From Thermosyntropha lipolytica DSM 11003 (GTDB lineage: Bacteria; Bacillota; Syntrophomonadia; Syntrophomonadales; Syntrophomonadaceae), in assembly GCF_900129805.1 (NCBI RefSeq), contig NZ_FQWY01000008.1, forward strand, positions 17,263 to 81,262: a DNA stretch of 64,000 nt. The letters run 5' to 3'. The notes below the pieces were generated by a model that worked only from the letters and a program-made list of their open reading frames with translations, searched no databases and was not told where the DNA came from. Position 1 is the first letter of the stretch. Each line of letters begins with the position of its first letter. Of this stretch, positions 25,996 to 34,997 are shown in pieces. Both the position numbers and the translations under genes were made by a program.

Positions 25996-27420
25996 CTACC
26001 TTCTCCTTATCCTCTTTATCGCAGGGGTTTCTTCCTCTACTATCCCTCCTACGGTAAGCTCTTTGATCCTTATCGTAGGCTGAGCGTCAGCTACCGGCAC
26101 TCCCTGCCCTTCTTTGCCACAGACGCCAATAGCAAATCCCAGATCATTTCCTACCCGGTCCACATTTAGCAAAGCTTCCGGTCCGTTGCCGGAAATAGTA
26201 GCTCCCCTTACCAGCTCGGCTACCTCTCCGTCCCGGATCAAATACCCTTCCTTAACTTCAAAAACAAAATCTCCATTCGTAGTATTAACCTGTCCTCCTC
26301 CCATCTTCTTTACCAGGAGCCCATAGGGAGTAGACCTGATAATTTCCTCTATACGGTCATTTCCAGGAGCTATGAAGGTATTGCTCATGCGGGGAACAGG
26401 TTTATGCTGGTAAGATTCCCGGCGTCCATTGCCGGTAGATAAAACCCCATCCCGGGCAGCTGTCAGCCGGTCATACATATAACCTTTAAGCTCTCCTTTC
26501 GCAATCAAAATAGTTCTCTGCCCGGGTACTCCTTCATCATCAAACACATAACTGCCGTATTTTTTATCCAGGGTAGCATCATCGATTACCGTAACCAGTT
26601 CAGACGCCACCTGTTTTCCTTTTTTATCTTTATAAACCGAAAGTCCCTTGCCGACCAGATCTGCTTCCAGCCCATGTCCACAGGCCTCATGTACCATAGT
26701 ACCTCCCGCTTCCGCAGCCATAACCACCGGCATCCTTCCTGCCGGTGCCGGTTTAGCCTCAAGAAGCCGCAAAGCCAGATCCCCGGCTTTAACTGCCAGG
26801 CCGTTCAATCCATCTTCGCCTAATATTTCCCAGCCGGCTGCTCCTCCTGCGGTTTCATAGCCGGTCTGCATAATCCCATCTTTACAGGCTACTACATTGA
26901 CTACCGCTCTGGTTCTAACCTCTTCTTTTTCTACCAGCTCTCCTTCTGTATTGGCTATAACTACCTTTTTCTCCACCTCGGCTATGCCTACCGTAACCTG
27001 CCTGATTTCTTCCCCCAGGCTCCTTGCGGCTCTGTCTGCCTCTTTAGCCCATCTTATCTTTTCTTCCCATTCCACTTCTTCCGGCCTTCTTACCGGAGAA
27101 AAAACAAAAGGCGCTTCTTTAATCCTTAAAGCCAGCTCCTCATCCAGGTCTCTAGCCTTTGCTGCTGCATGATAGGCCGTGTCAATCCCCCTCAAAAGCC
27201 CTTCTTCGCTTATATCATTGGTATAAACATAAGCGGTATTCCCATTTTTGACTACCCTTATCCCGGCTCCTTTTTCCAGGCCCTGGTTAACCTTTTCCAG
27301 CCTTCCATCTTCATAAAAAAGGCTGCCGGTATTTCTTTCTTCCCCATAGATTTCGGCAAAATCTGCCCCTCTAGCCAGAGCCCGGTGCAAAACCCGGCTT
27401 AATATTCTACTATCCAGCAT
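25996..27420 (-). CDS. tldD: TldD metalloprotease subunit
   Basis: Catalytic subunit of the TldD/TldE zinc protease, 474 residues. The metal site HEACGH is seen in TMVHEACGHGLEADLVGKG (about residues 241-260), with the conserved STGNGRRESYQHKPVPRMSN further on. ATG start with GGGGAG upstream. It precedes pmbA directly. No peptide natural-product precursor gene is apparent nearby. Confidence 0.93.
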   Translation of the reverse strand: MLDSRILSRVLHRALARGADFAEIYGEERNTGSLFYEDGRLEKVNQGLEKGAGIRVVKNGNTAYVYTNDISEEGLLRGIDTAYHAAAKARDLDEELALRIKEAPFVFSPVRRPEEVEWEEKIRWAKEADRAARSLGEEIRQVTVGIAEVEKKVVIANTEGELVEKEEVRTRAVVNVVACKDGIMQTGYETAGGAAGWEILGEDGLNGLAVKAGDLALRLLEAKPAPAGRMPVVMAAEAGGTMVHEACGHGLEADLVGKGLSVYKDKKGKQVASELVTVIDDATLDKKYGSYVFDDEGVPGQRTILIAKGELKGYMYDRLTAARDGVLSTGNGRRESYQHKPVPRMSNTFIAPGNDRIEEIIRSTPYGLLVKKMGGGQVNTTNGDFVFEVKEGYLIRDGEVAELVRGATISGNGPEALLNVDRVGNDLGFAIGVCGKEGQGVPVADAQPTIRIKELTVGGIVEEETPAIKRIRRR

Positions 27421-27470
27421 CCCAAAACTCCCCTATCATGACTTTATATATTTTCCTTATAAAAATTAAA

Positions 27471-27495
27471 AAAATCAGCCTTTTCAGCAAGGCTG
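27471..27495 (-). terminator. Intrinsic terminator after pilO
   Basis: Stem CAGCCTT/AAGGCTG (27476-27482 and 27489-27495) with a 6-base loop, followed on the minus strand by ATTTTTTTAATTTTT. It is 34 bases past the stop of the pilO-like gene and separates the pilus operon from tldD. Confidence 0.85.
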
Positions 27496-27528
27496 TTAAA
27501 AAACATTATAAATTATTATAACAAAATA

Positions 27529-28134
27529 TTACAATTTTTCACAGTAAGTGCGCAGTTGCAAATCCAGCTGGAAATAGTTGGGGTTGTAGGGAAGAAAACT
27601 GCCTTCAGCTCTCCCGGCACTGCTGTTTTCATCACTACCGGGACTTATACCCTCCTCTACTTTAGCACTGAAGCTCAAATTCTCCACCATATAAAGCCGG
27701 GAGGCATTCTCTACCCTCTTGATAAAGGTGAGCAGAGGAAGATACCTGCCTTCAGCCATAACTTTTACATTAATAACTGCCGTCCCTTCTTCTTCACTTC
27801 CTGGTTCATATTCCAGAGAATTTATATTTACTCCACATTCCCGGGCAGCATCTTTTATAAAAGAAGCAGCCTCCACCATTTCCGGTTCGTGAGGAATAAT
27901 CATATTAAGACGGTTGTATTCCTCATTAAGCCTCTCAGCTTCCGCTTCCAGACTTACATGCTGCATCTTTTCTTTTTTAGCACGGGCAATCTGCTCGGCT
28001 AAAATCTGGTTATCCCTTCGCAATCCCGCAAGCGTTTCCTCTAAAGGGGTATAAATATATTTATAAAATCCTCCCCCTAAAAGAAGGACGGCTAAAATAA
28101 TGAGCAAAACTTTTTCCCGCACGGACAGCTTCAT
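27529..28134 (-). CDS. pilO: Type IV pilus inner-membrane protein PilO-like
   Basis: A 201-residue protein with one N-terminal membrane helix (VLLIILAVLLLGGGFYKYI, about 9-27), a coiled coil (about 35-75) and a C-terminal ferredoxin-like domain, the layout of PilO, which with PilN and PilM forms the pilus alignment complex. The start MKLSVREK overlaps the pilN stop as ATGA. It is the last gene of the large minus-strand pilus operon. Sequence similarity to proteobacterial PilO is by architecture and position. Confidence 0.82.
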   Translation of the reverse strand: MKLSVREKVLLIILAVLLLGGGFYKYIYTPLEETLAGLRRDNQILAEQIARAKKEKMQHVSLEAEAERLNEEYNRLNMIIPHEPEMVEAASFIKDAARECGVNINSLEYEPGSEEEGTAVINVKVMAEGRYLPLLTFIKRVENASRLYMVENLSFSAKVEEGISPGSDENSSAGRAEGSFLPYNPNYFQLDLQLRTYCEKL

Positions 28135-28697
28135 TGCCTTCCACTCTCCCATCGCACCGACATACGGAAATTAAGCCTTCCGCTGTCTTTTTGTCTATAG
28201 GTTGCCAGCTTTTCAATAACCACAATCTCTTCCTGGTTTAACAGCCAGGACAGGTAATCTATGATCTCATCATAATCCCGCCCTGACCCTTCCATATTCA
28301 TATATCCGGGCTTTAATTCCATATAAGCAATATAAGGACTAGAAGCGTTTATATCCTGAAAAGTCTCCAGAAAATCCCCGTAATATATTTTCCCTCCCTC
28401 AATCTTTTCCAGCACTGCCTTCTTTTTTTCCACCTGCTCCTTCAAGCTGGCATAATCCGGATAATCTTCCCGGGAACTGGTATAAATCCGGAGTTCCTTT
28501 TGCAAACGCTCTTTTTTCGCCTGTTCTTCTGCGATCAATCCCCCCATATTTTTATACCATACACCCGTTGCCAATCCGCAGACTATGAGTATACCAGCCG
28601 CTAGAGCCATTCCTTTTCTTCTCTTTTCCCGTGATAAGTCCTGGGGCAGCAGATTTATCAGGATTTTCTCTTCATTTTTTCCTCTATTGACCAGCAT
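28131..28697 (-). CDS. pilN: Type IV pilus protein PilN-like
   Basis: A 188-residue bitopic membrane protein. The short cytosolic N-terminus contains INLLPQDL, the conserved motif by which PilN binds PilM; a membrane helix (about 30-48), a coiled coil (about 55-95) and an alpha/beta domain follow. It starts right after pilM and overlaps pilO. Confidence 0.86.
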   Translation of the reverse strand: MLVNRGKNEEKILINLLPQDLSREKRRKGMALAAGILIVCGLATGVWYKNMGGLIAEEQAKKERLQKELRIYTSSREDYPDYASLKEQVEKKKAVLEKIEGGKIYYGDFLETFQDINASSPYIAYMELKPGYMNMEGSGRDYDEIIDYLSWLLNQEEIVVIEKLATYRQKDSGRLNFRMSVRWESGRQ

Positions 28698-29690
28698 CTA
28701 AATCACCCCCCTTAAAGCCAGCCCCAGGGCAATCATGAAATCATATTTTATCTCCCGCTTTCTCTTTTCATCATCCAGCTCTTTTCCCCGAAAAACCTGA
28801 TTCAATTCCACCAGAGAAGCTTTTACTCCCGTATTTTTCTCTATTACCTCATCCAGCCCCTTAAGCCGGGAGCCACCGCCGGAAATATAGATTCTCATCA
28901 GGGGTTCCTTATTCTGAAGACGGTAATACTCAACCGCGCGTAAAAGTTCTCCCATCATATCACTTACCAGATAATCATATTCTCCCGTTCGCACATCTAT
29001 GTTTTCCAGGGTTTCTGGAACCGGGCAGGAAGGATTGCCGGCAATCAGAAAAGCCGAACAGCCAAAAGAAAGCGAGCGGTGTATGACTAGCATTTCCCGA
29101 GCAAAAACAGAAAACTGCGCCCGGTTAGAACCGATATGCAAAAAAGCTTTGATTTCTTCCGGAGCTTTAGCTGCCCGCTCCAGAGCCAGGGGCTCAATGT
29201 CTACCACCTGAAGATTGAGGCCTGCCGTCTCACATACAATCTGCAGCCTTTCCACCTGGCTTTTGCGCACCGCCACAAAAAATACTTCCCTTTTTTTGCC
29301 TTCGTCATCTTCCAAAAGGCGCAGAGGATAGACATCTACAGCTGCCTCTTCCAGCGGAATAGGCAAAAAGGTGCTGGCCTGATAAAGGGCAGCCTCCCTC
29401 AATTCTTCTTTTTTCATCTCCGGCATGGTGAAAATGCGGGTATAAACCTGAGGTCCGGAAACAGAAGCTGCTGTTTTTCTTCCTTTCAGGCCATGTTTTT
29501 CTACTACCTTCTTTATCTCTTCCCCCAGCTGAACTGGTTCCAGAATATTTCCACTATCTACAAAACCGCGGGGGGTAGGAAGGCTTTCCAGGAGTTTTAT
29601 TTCCGCCTCCCGGCCCCGTTTTTGCAAGAGAGCTATCTTAGTCCTCTCGGTTCCAATATCAAGTCCCAGAGTTATCCTGTCCTTAAACAT
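28698..29690 (-). CDS. pilM: Type IV pilus actin-like protein PilM
   Basis: Cytosolic actin-fold ATPase-like scaffold of 330 residues. It has GLDIGTERTKIALLQ at the N-terminus (phosphate loop), VSGPQVYTRIFTMPEM, and a late adenosine-site motif IYISGGGSRLKGLDEVI (about 267-283). It should bind the PilN N-terminus and link to PilB/PilC. It lies between the large minor pilin gene and pilN. Confidence 0.9.
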   Translation of the reverse strand: MFKDRITLGLDIGTERTKIALLQKRGREAEIKLLESLPTPRGFVDSGNILEPVQLGEEIKKVVEKHGLKGRKTAASVSGPQVYTRIFTMPEMKKEELREAALYQASTFLPIPLEEAAVDVYPLRLLEDDEGKKREVFFVAVRKSQVERLQIVCETAGLNLQVVDIEPLALERAAKAPEEIKAFLHIGSNRAQFSVFAREMLVIHRSLSFGCSAFLIAGNPSCPVPETLENIDVRTGEYDYLVSDMMGELLRAVEYYRLQNKEPLMRIYISGGGSRLKGLDEVIEKNTGVKASLVELNQVFRGKELDDEKRKREIKYDFMIALGLALRGVI

Positions 29691-29710
29691 CTTCTACCTC
29701 CCTGCCTTAT

Positions 29711-31432
29711 CTAAGTTCCATTTTCCACTTTATAAGCTGTTATCCTGCCTATGCCGATTAGATTCCATCTTTCCTGAAAACTCTCCACCGGCTTAGCATC
29801 GGTACGCAGCTTTAAAGTGCGATCATTGGTGCTGGTCTGATTTTTCCCCCAAATTATATCCTTCTCATGTTTCAGGATAATATTTACATTATTTCCTGCA
29901 TTAAATGAACCGTGATTATAGCTCCAGAAAAAGTTGAGCGGTTTCTCTTCACACACAATATTTACATCCCGGCCGGCAAGGGCATAGATATTGAAGTCCT
30001 CATTGCTAATCGGACTTCCGTAGGTTATACTTATACTGCCGGGAGTAATAAAAAGATAACGCGCTTCCTGTACCTGGGGAAAAATAGTTCCTAAAATCAT
30101 TTCCAGCTCATTTATCATGTTAAAAAGGTCATTGGAAAAACTTATTTTTACATCAGCGGGCGTTACCAGCATAACTCCCGGCACCCCTTTTGTAAACAGG
30201 CTTATCACCGTATAGAAAAAGCTGCGTATGCCATCAATGATATTAGCTCCCGGAGGTACGCCAAAACTTATATGGAGTACCTCTCCTGCCGGCAGTTCCA
30301 CAAAGGTATAAGGCTTGCGCAGGGCAAAGATATAAAGGGTGTTGCTTCCGTTGTTTATATAAGCCCAATTCCCCTGCGGATTTCCTGCTTCTTTTTTGGC
30401 TATTTCCCGCAACTTCTGCAGCTGCTCTTCTGTAAACTCAGGAGGCTTGCGGTAAAGGCCTTTTTCACTCAAACTCTGGAAGTTCGTATTCTCTACAAAA
30501 TGGCGCGAGCGGAATATGCTGTAATCCCTGGCAGGTTCATGCCTTACACATCCCCATTTTAAAGGATTTGCTATATCCCCAATCTGGGAGAGATCAAGCC
30601 CGGGATAGAAAAGATTGTCCCGATATGGCCCGGGATCATCCAGCCAGTTATTGAACCATATTTCTGCAGGATCATCCACTAAAACCTTTCCCTGTGCCCG
30701 GTAATAGGGGGCATAATGGATTTTATAAAGCCCGGTTCCACCTATAAGAGGAAGCACCAGTTCATCACGCCCGTCTGTCCACCAGAAGGCTTTCCTGCCG
30801 ATATTGCTGTTGCCATCACCATAGCCTATGGTATAGGCTGTTTCTTTTACATAAGGCCAGCGGGGAGCTTCATAGGCATTCATCCCTGCCCCATAGCCAT
30901 CAATATTCCAGGGAACACTATCAGAAACCAGATAATAAGTTCCTACAATCCTTAATTTATCTGCATGAACCGCCTTTACCGGCAGGGTATTAAAGCTTAA
31001 AGTAGCCGTCACCTTGCGGGAAGCTTTTCCCATCATCCCTACTACTACCAGGTCAACTTCCCCATAGGACAAAAGCCGGCTCACATCCACCTTTTTTATC
31101 AAAATCCTGCTCCCATCCGGCAGCATAATCGGGGAAGCATTTATCAGCTCATCCTGTGCCCGGTTCTTAATCGCATTTACACGCGTTTGATTCAGTTCTC
31201 CTGTCCCTTTTAGCTCTCTTATAAAAAAGTCGCGCACGATTTCTACTCCCGAATCAGCCGCATTCTGGGCTTTTTTAACCCGGGTATCGGTTAGAGCCAT
31301 TTTGTGCTCTACCTCTGCCCCGCTTAAAACAGCAGTTCCCATAATTGCCAGAACCAGTAAAATAAGGAGCAAAAAAACCATTACCTGCCCTTCTTCTCCT
31401 GCCAAAAGTCCGGTTTTCCTTCTCTTCTGCAT
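29711..31432 (-). CDS. Large PilX-like minor pilin/tip protein
   Basis: A 573-residue protein with a short basic N-terminus, GEEGQVMVFLLLILLVLAIMG as the single membrane helix (about 13-33, prepilin-like), a helical stem (KMALTDTRVKKAQNAADSGVE) and a long ectodomain with no recognised fold. The first part resembles PilX-type minor pilins, which sit at the pilus tip and initiate assembly. It is encoded with three other minor or major pilins. A second protein of the same architecture is at 40429-41994. Confidence 0.75.
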   Translation of the reverse strand: MQKRRKTGLLAGEEGQVMVFLLLILLVLAIMGTAVLSGAEVEHKMALTDTRVKKAQNAADSGVEIVRDFFIRELKGTGELNQTRVNAIKNRAQDELINASPIMLPDGSRILIKKVDVSRLLSYGEVDLVVVGMMGKASRKVTATLSFNTLPVKAVHADKLRIVGTYYLVSDSVPWNIDGYGAGMNAYEAPRWPYVKETAYTIGYGDGNSNIGRKAFWWTDGRDELVLPLIGGTGLYKIHYAPYYRAQGKVLVDDPAEIWFNNWLDDPGPYRDNLFYPGLDLSQIGDIANPLKWGCVRHEPARDYSIFRSRHFVENTNFQSLSEKGLYRKPPEFTEEQLQKLREIAKKEAGNPQGNWAYINNGSNTLYIFALRKPYTFVELPAGEVLHISFGVPPGANIIDGIRSFFYTVISLFTKGVPGVMLVTPADVKISFSNDLFNMINELEMILGTIFPQVQEARYLFITPGSISITYGSPISNEDFNIYALAGRDVNIVCEEKPLNFFWSYNHGSFNAGNNVNIILKHEKDIIWGKNQTSTNDRTLKLRTDAKPVESFQERWNLIGIGRITAYKVENGT

Positions 31433-31433
31433 T

Positions 31434-32015
31434 CTACTCTACCCTCCGGGTAAAACCAGTTTCCAGGACCTGCACGATTTTATCACCTTTAGCATTAAAA
31501 CCTTTCAGGATTATCCTGTAAAATCCGCCCTCTCCTATCTCTTCAAATTGGGGAACTACCTTAATTTCCGTCAGCGGCATCAGGGATACATATGTACCTT
31601 CCGGCAGCTTATCTATCCTTCTTGCCAGCTGTCCTTTTCCGTTTAACATATAGGTTATCCTGGCTGGAGTTAAAACCCCGTTTATTTCCTCCTCTTTTTC
31701 AATAACCAGCCTCTGTTCATTTACTATCTTAACCGGCCTGTCTTTTATAAGCCGGCTCTCTTTTATATCCTGCCAGATCTTATCCTGAGCCATCCTGAGT
31801 TCATACTGGGCTGCCGACTTTTCCTCACTGTAAGCCCAGGCACGGCTGCTCAGGCTAAACAGGCTTAAAGCCGCCCCGGCTATAAAAACAGCCAGGGCCA
31901 AAGCGATTAAAACTTCCAGCAGGGTAAACCCTGCTTCCCTCCGGTTTACTTTCTCCCTAGCCCCATATATATATATATCCTCCTCAATGTTTGGCAATAA
32001 TGCTGGCAAACTCAA
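31434..32015 (-). CDS. Type IV prepilin, PilW-like minor pilin
   Basis: A minor prepilin with the cleavage motif EAGFTLLEVLIALALAV; the mature protein is about 165 residues with an N-terminal hydrophobic helix and a beta-rich domain. Start choice is difficult: between the previous gene's stop and the motif there is a strong AGGAGG followed by an (AT)7 tract whose terminal ATG is out of frame, and no in-frame ATG/GTG/TTG. The frame reads upstream through the repeat to TTG codons (32015 used here, with AAAGG eight bases before), which overlaps the upstream prepilin gene by 32 bases and gives a 28-residue leader. Confidence 0.78.
   Translation of the reverse strand: MSLPALLPNIEEDIYIYGAREKVNRREAGFTLLEVLIALALAVFIAGAALSLFSLSSRAWAYSEEKSAAQYELRMAQDKIWQDIKESRLIKDRPVKIVNEQRLVIEKEEEINGVLTPARITYMLNGKGQLARRIDKLPEGTYVSLMPLTEIKVVPQFEEIGEGGFYRIILKGFNAKGDKIVQVLETGFTRRVE
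31965..31978. repeat. (AT)7 dinucleotide tract in a prepilin leader
   Basis: Seven uninterrupted AT units immediately downstream of a GAGGAGG ribosome site and upstream of the GFTLLE cleavage motif of the minor prepilin at 31434-32015. Slippage by one unit would shift the frame of any protein initiated upstream. Confidence 0.9.
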
Positions 32016-32385
32016 GCTTTTTACCTTTTATAACCCGGCTTTTCACCTCTACCCGCACCTCATAAAGGCTTTCGCCTCCATAGCGGTTCACCTGGAGGCT
32101 GGCCGTCAGGCCATCAGGTATTTTTCTTACCTCTTCTGCATCAATATCAGCCAGGGTCACACCCTCTTTTAGCTCTCCGGGATAAGAACGCAGGTATTCC
32201 ATAACCATAAAGGCATAAGAGCTCATGCGGTTTTCTTCCCCGGCTATGCGCACCATAAGGGAAGCGGTAGCAAAAACCGGCAAAAAACAGGTAACCAGAA
32301 GGGTAATAATGATCAGGGCTACTAGAACTTCCACCAGGGTAAATCCTTTTTCCCGACAATCAGATTGAAGTTTCACTTTCCACAA
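31984..32385 (-). CDS. Type IV prepilin, PilV-like minor pilin
   Basis: A 133-residue prepilin with leader ending EKGFTLVEVLVALIIITLL (cleavage after Gly about 14) and a short beta domain. The apparent start is TTG shortly after the prepilin peptidase stop (AGATGTGA region); the ribosome site is weak, so coupling to the upstream gene is likely. It precedes the PilW-like gene, overlapping it. Confidence 0.85.
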   Translation of the reverse strand: MWKVKLQSDCREKGFTLVEVLVALIIITLLVTCFLPVFATASLMVRIAGEENRMSSYAFMVMEYLRSYPGELKEGVTLADIDAEEVRKIPDGLTASLQVNRYGGESLYEVRVEVKSRVIKGKKLEFASIIAKH

Positions 32386-32391
32386 GCTGTA

Positions 32392-33141
32392 TCACATCCC
32401 CCGCCACATAAGCCAGTAAAGATTGATTATATCGCTTCCATACATCCAGACCAGGTAAGCCGAAAAGGCCAGAAAAGGTCCGAATTTTATCTCTGTCCTG
32501 CGGTTTCCCCGTCCGGTAAGGAGAAGCATAAGGGCAAATATTCCTCCAGCCAGGGAAGATATGATAAAAACTGCCAGTATCCCTTCAAGCCCCACAAAGG
32601 AGCCAATAAGCGCAGCCAGTTTGACATCCCCTCCCCCCATACCGCCCCGGGATACCAGAGCAATTACCAGATAAAACAGGCTGAAAACCAGGCCTCCCAA
32701 AAAGGCAGACTTAAAGCCAATGGTAAAAAAGGAAAGAACAATGCCGGCCATAAAACCGGTATAGGTTATCTTATCCGGGATAATACCGTGTTCTATATCA
32801 ATAAAGGATGCCGGCAGGAGAAAAGATACCAGCACCATACCGGAAAGGGAAGTAAACGACACCCCGTACTGTATGTAAATTAACAAAAACAGGACTCCGG
32901 TGAGTGCTTCCACCAGGGGATAAAGGGGGGATATTACCCCCTGGCAGTAGCGGCACCTGCCTTTAAGCCACAGGTAGCTCAAAACCGGCACCAGATCATA
33001 AGCTCTAAGCCTTCTGCCGCATAGAGGGCAGAAGCTAAAAGGCCCTACTACCGACTCCCCCCGGGGGAGCCGGTAGATGACTACATTGAGAAAAGAGCCG
33101 ATAATAAGGCCGAAGAGGAAGATAAATACTGCATACAGCAT
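32392..33141 (-). CDS. pilD: Prepilin peptidase (A24)
   Basis: Membrane aspartyl protease that removes the leader of prepilins and methylates the new N-terminus. The 249 residues show the N-terminal methylase region with two zinc-binding pairs CPLCGRR and CRYCQG (about 38-75), seven to eight helices, and the catalytic GGGD motif in MGGGDVKLA (about 165) with the other Asp in SFIDIEHGIIPD (about 118-129). It follows the major pilin gene by three bases. Confidence 0.94.
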   Translation of the reverse strand: MLYAVFIFLFGLIIGSFLNVVIYRLPRGESVVGPFSFCPLCGRRLRAYDLVPVLSYLWLKGRCRYCQGVISPLYPLVEALTGVLFLLIYIQYGVSFTSLSGMVLVSFLLPASFIDIEHGIIPDKITYTGFMAGIVLSFFTIGFKSAFLGGLVFSLFYLVIALVSRGGMGGGDVKLAALIGSFVGLEGILAVFIISSLAGGIFALMLLLTGRGNRRTEIKFGPFLAFSAYLVWMYGSDIINLYWLMWRGM

Positions 33142-33144
33142 GGT

Positions 33145-33567
33145 TTATGGTGTTGGGGTAGCGCCGCGTTTGGTAAAGCCATTCTCACTATCCCATTGCC
33201 ATTCTTTTCCACCATAAGTTGCCGTGATTGTACATTTATTATTATTATTAGTATCTACTGAAACATTATAGTTAGCACCGGGAGGATTTTGTAAATCACT
33301 TGCTGTTAACAAGCCATTATTTGCAGCGGTTAATGCATTCAAATTTGCAGGCCACGCATTATTCTCCGCATAATACAGCTGGGCAGCGCTGACTATAGTC
33401 CGGTGGTTGGCATCTACCGCCCTAATCTTGGCTGATTCAGTTGACGCTCTAAACCGTGGTATGGCAATCAGGGCCAGAATAGCCAGAATAGCCATTACCA
33501 CAATAAGTTCGATGAGAGTAAATCCTCGGCTGTCTCTCCTCATCATTTCCCGCATCTTAATAAGCAT
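33145..33567 (-). CDS. pilA: Type IV major pilin (PilA-like)
   Basis: A 140-residue type IVa prepilin with leader MLIKMREMMRRDSRG and mature start FTLIELIVVMAILAILALIAIPRF; Glu5 of the mature protein is present. The globular part has two cysteine-poor beta regions and an Asn/Thr-rich tail. AAAGGAGGAG precedes the ATG. As the pilin next to pilD and pilC with the best ribosome site, it is likely the major subunit; that is inference. It is much longer than the short conductive pilins of Geobacter. Confidence 0.88.
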   Translation of the reverse strand: MLIKMREMMRRDSRGFTLIELIVVMAILAILALIAIPRFRASTESAKIRAVDANHRTIVSAAQLYYAENNAWPANLNALTAANNGLLTASDLQNPPGANYNVSVDTNNNNKCTITATYGGKEWQWDSENGFTKRGATPTP

Positions 33568-33698
33568 AAACTCTCTCCTCCTTTATAAAAATTATAAAAA
33601 TCTGACAAAAACCTTATAAGGCTTCAAACTGCTTTTTCTCTCTCCCACCCCCTTTTGCCTGACATTTATTCCTTTAAGCCTTGCCCATGTCCACCCCC

Positions 33699-34916
33699 CT
33701 ATACCCCCTGGCCTACTACATTTATCATTTCAAATACCGGAAGCAGGGTAGAAACGACTACTCCGCCTACCAGCAGGGCCACCAGGATAATAAGGGCCGG
33801 CTCGATCATGGCCATCAGGGCATCAACGGTATGCATAACTTCCCTTTCAAAATAGTCGGAAAGCCTTATCAGCATGGCATCCAGGGCTCCGGTTTCTTCC
33901 CCTACCGCAATCATCTGCACCACCATGGGTTCAAATATTCCAGCTTGGGCCAGGGGATAACTTATGTAATCCCCTTCGCTTATGCTCTCCCGTGCTTCTT
34001 TCAGGGCTCTAGCTATATAGACATTACCCACCACATCTTCGACCACTTCCAGCGCCTGCAGAACCGGTATCCCGGAGCGCAGCAGTATCCCCATGGTGCG
34101 GGCAAAGCGGGCGGTGATAATCTTGGCATTGGCCCTGCCTATAACCGGAATTTTAAGATAAAGGGTATCGAAAAACATCCTGCCTCCTTCGGTGCGGCCT
34201 ATGCCTTTTAACACCACAACCAGCAGGACGATGCCTGCTATTACCAGATACCATGAACTCTGCAAAAACAGGCCGGTATGGTAAAGTATCTCGGTAGGGC
34301 GGGGCAAAGCTGCACCGGCTGATTCGAACATGCCCACAAAAGTAGGCATTATAAAAGTTATGATGAAAAATACAGCTATAAGGGCAAAAACGGCAATTAT
34401 GGAAGGATAGATAGATGCCGTCTTTACTTTAGAATTTATCTCCTCTTCCCTTTCCAAATGTTCACTCAGCCTTTCCAGAACTCCTTCTAGAACCCCTCCT
34501 AACTCGCCGGCTCTTACCATGCTCACATAAACTTTGGAAAATATGCGGGGATGTTTGGCTAAGGCCTGGTAAAGCGGTAATCCGCTTTCAATATCATCCC
34601 TTACTTCTGTCAGCGCCTTCTTCAGGGTTTTATTTTCCGTCTGTTCAATCAGTATATTGAAAGCTCGTAAGATGGAAAGGCCGGCAGCAAGCATGGTGGA
34701 AAGCTGCCTGGTCATTAAGACTAAATCCCGGGTGGGAACCCGGCCCAAAGTTAAGCTTAACTCCACCTTGCGGCTGGATGAACCGACTTCTTCCAGTTTA
34801 GTTATGTAGTAGTTCTGGTTTAGAAGGCTGCGGATAACGGCTTCCCGGTTTTCCGCTTCCAGAACCCCGGTTAAAACCTGCCCCTGCATATCCCTTACTT
34901 TATAACGGTATTCCAA
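33699..34916 (-). CDS. pilC: Type IV pilus platform protein PilC
   Basis: Inner-membrane platform protein of the GspF/PilC family, 405 residues, with two homologous cytosolic helical bundles (about 65-165 and 270-370) and three membrane segments (about 168-190, 215-235, 370-395). Conserved sequence includes VPTRDLVLMTRQLSTMLAAG and GILLRSGIPVLQALEVV. It follows pilT by 81 bases and precedes the pilin gene. Confidence 0.94.
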   Translation of the reverse strand: MEYRYKVRDMQGQVLTGVLEAENREAVIRSLLNQNYYITKLEEVGSSSRKVELSLTLGRVPTRDLVLMTRQLSTMLAAGLSILRAFNILIEQTENKTLKKALTEVRDDIESGLPLYQALAKHPRIFSKVYVSMVRAGELGGVLEGVLERLSEHLEREEEINSKVKTASIYPSIIAVFALIAVFFIITFIMPTFVGMFESAGAALPRPTEILYHTGLFLQSSWYLVIAGIVLLVVVLKGIGRTEGGRMFFDTLYLKIPVIGRANAKIITARFARTMGILLRSGIPVLQALEVVEDVVGNVYIARALKEARESISEGDYISYPLAQAGIFEPMVVQMIAVGEETGALDAMLIRLSDYFEREVMHTVDALMAMIEPALIILVALLVGGVVVSTLLPVFEMINVVGQGV

Positions 34917-34997
34917 AATTCTCCCCCCTTTCCTTAATAGTTATAATCTTTGTAGTTAGCAATCAGCAAAAAGTAATAATTTTACAGTTCACTTCTT

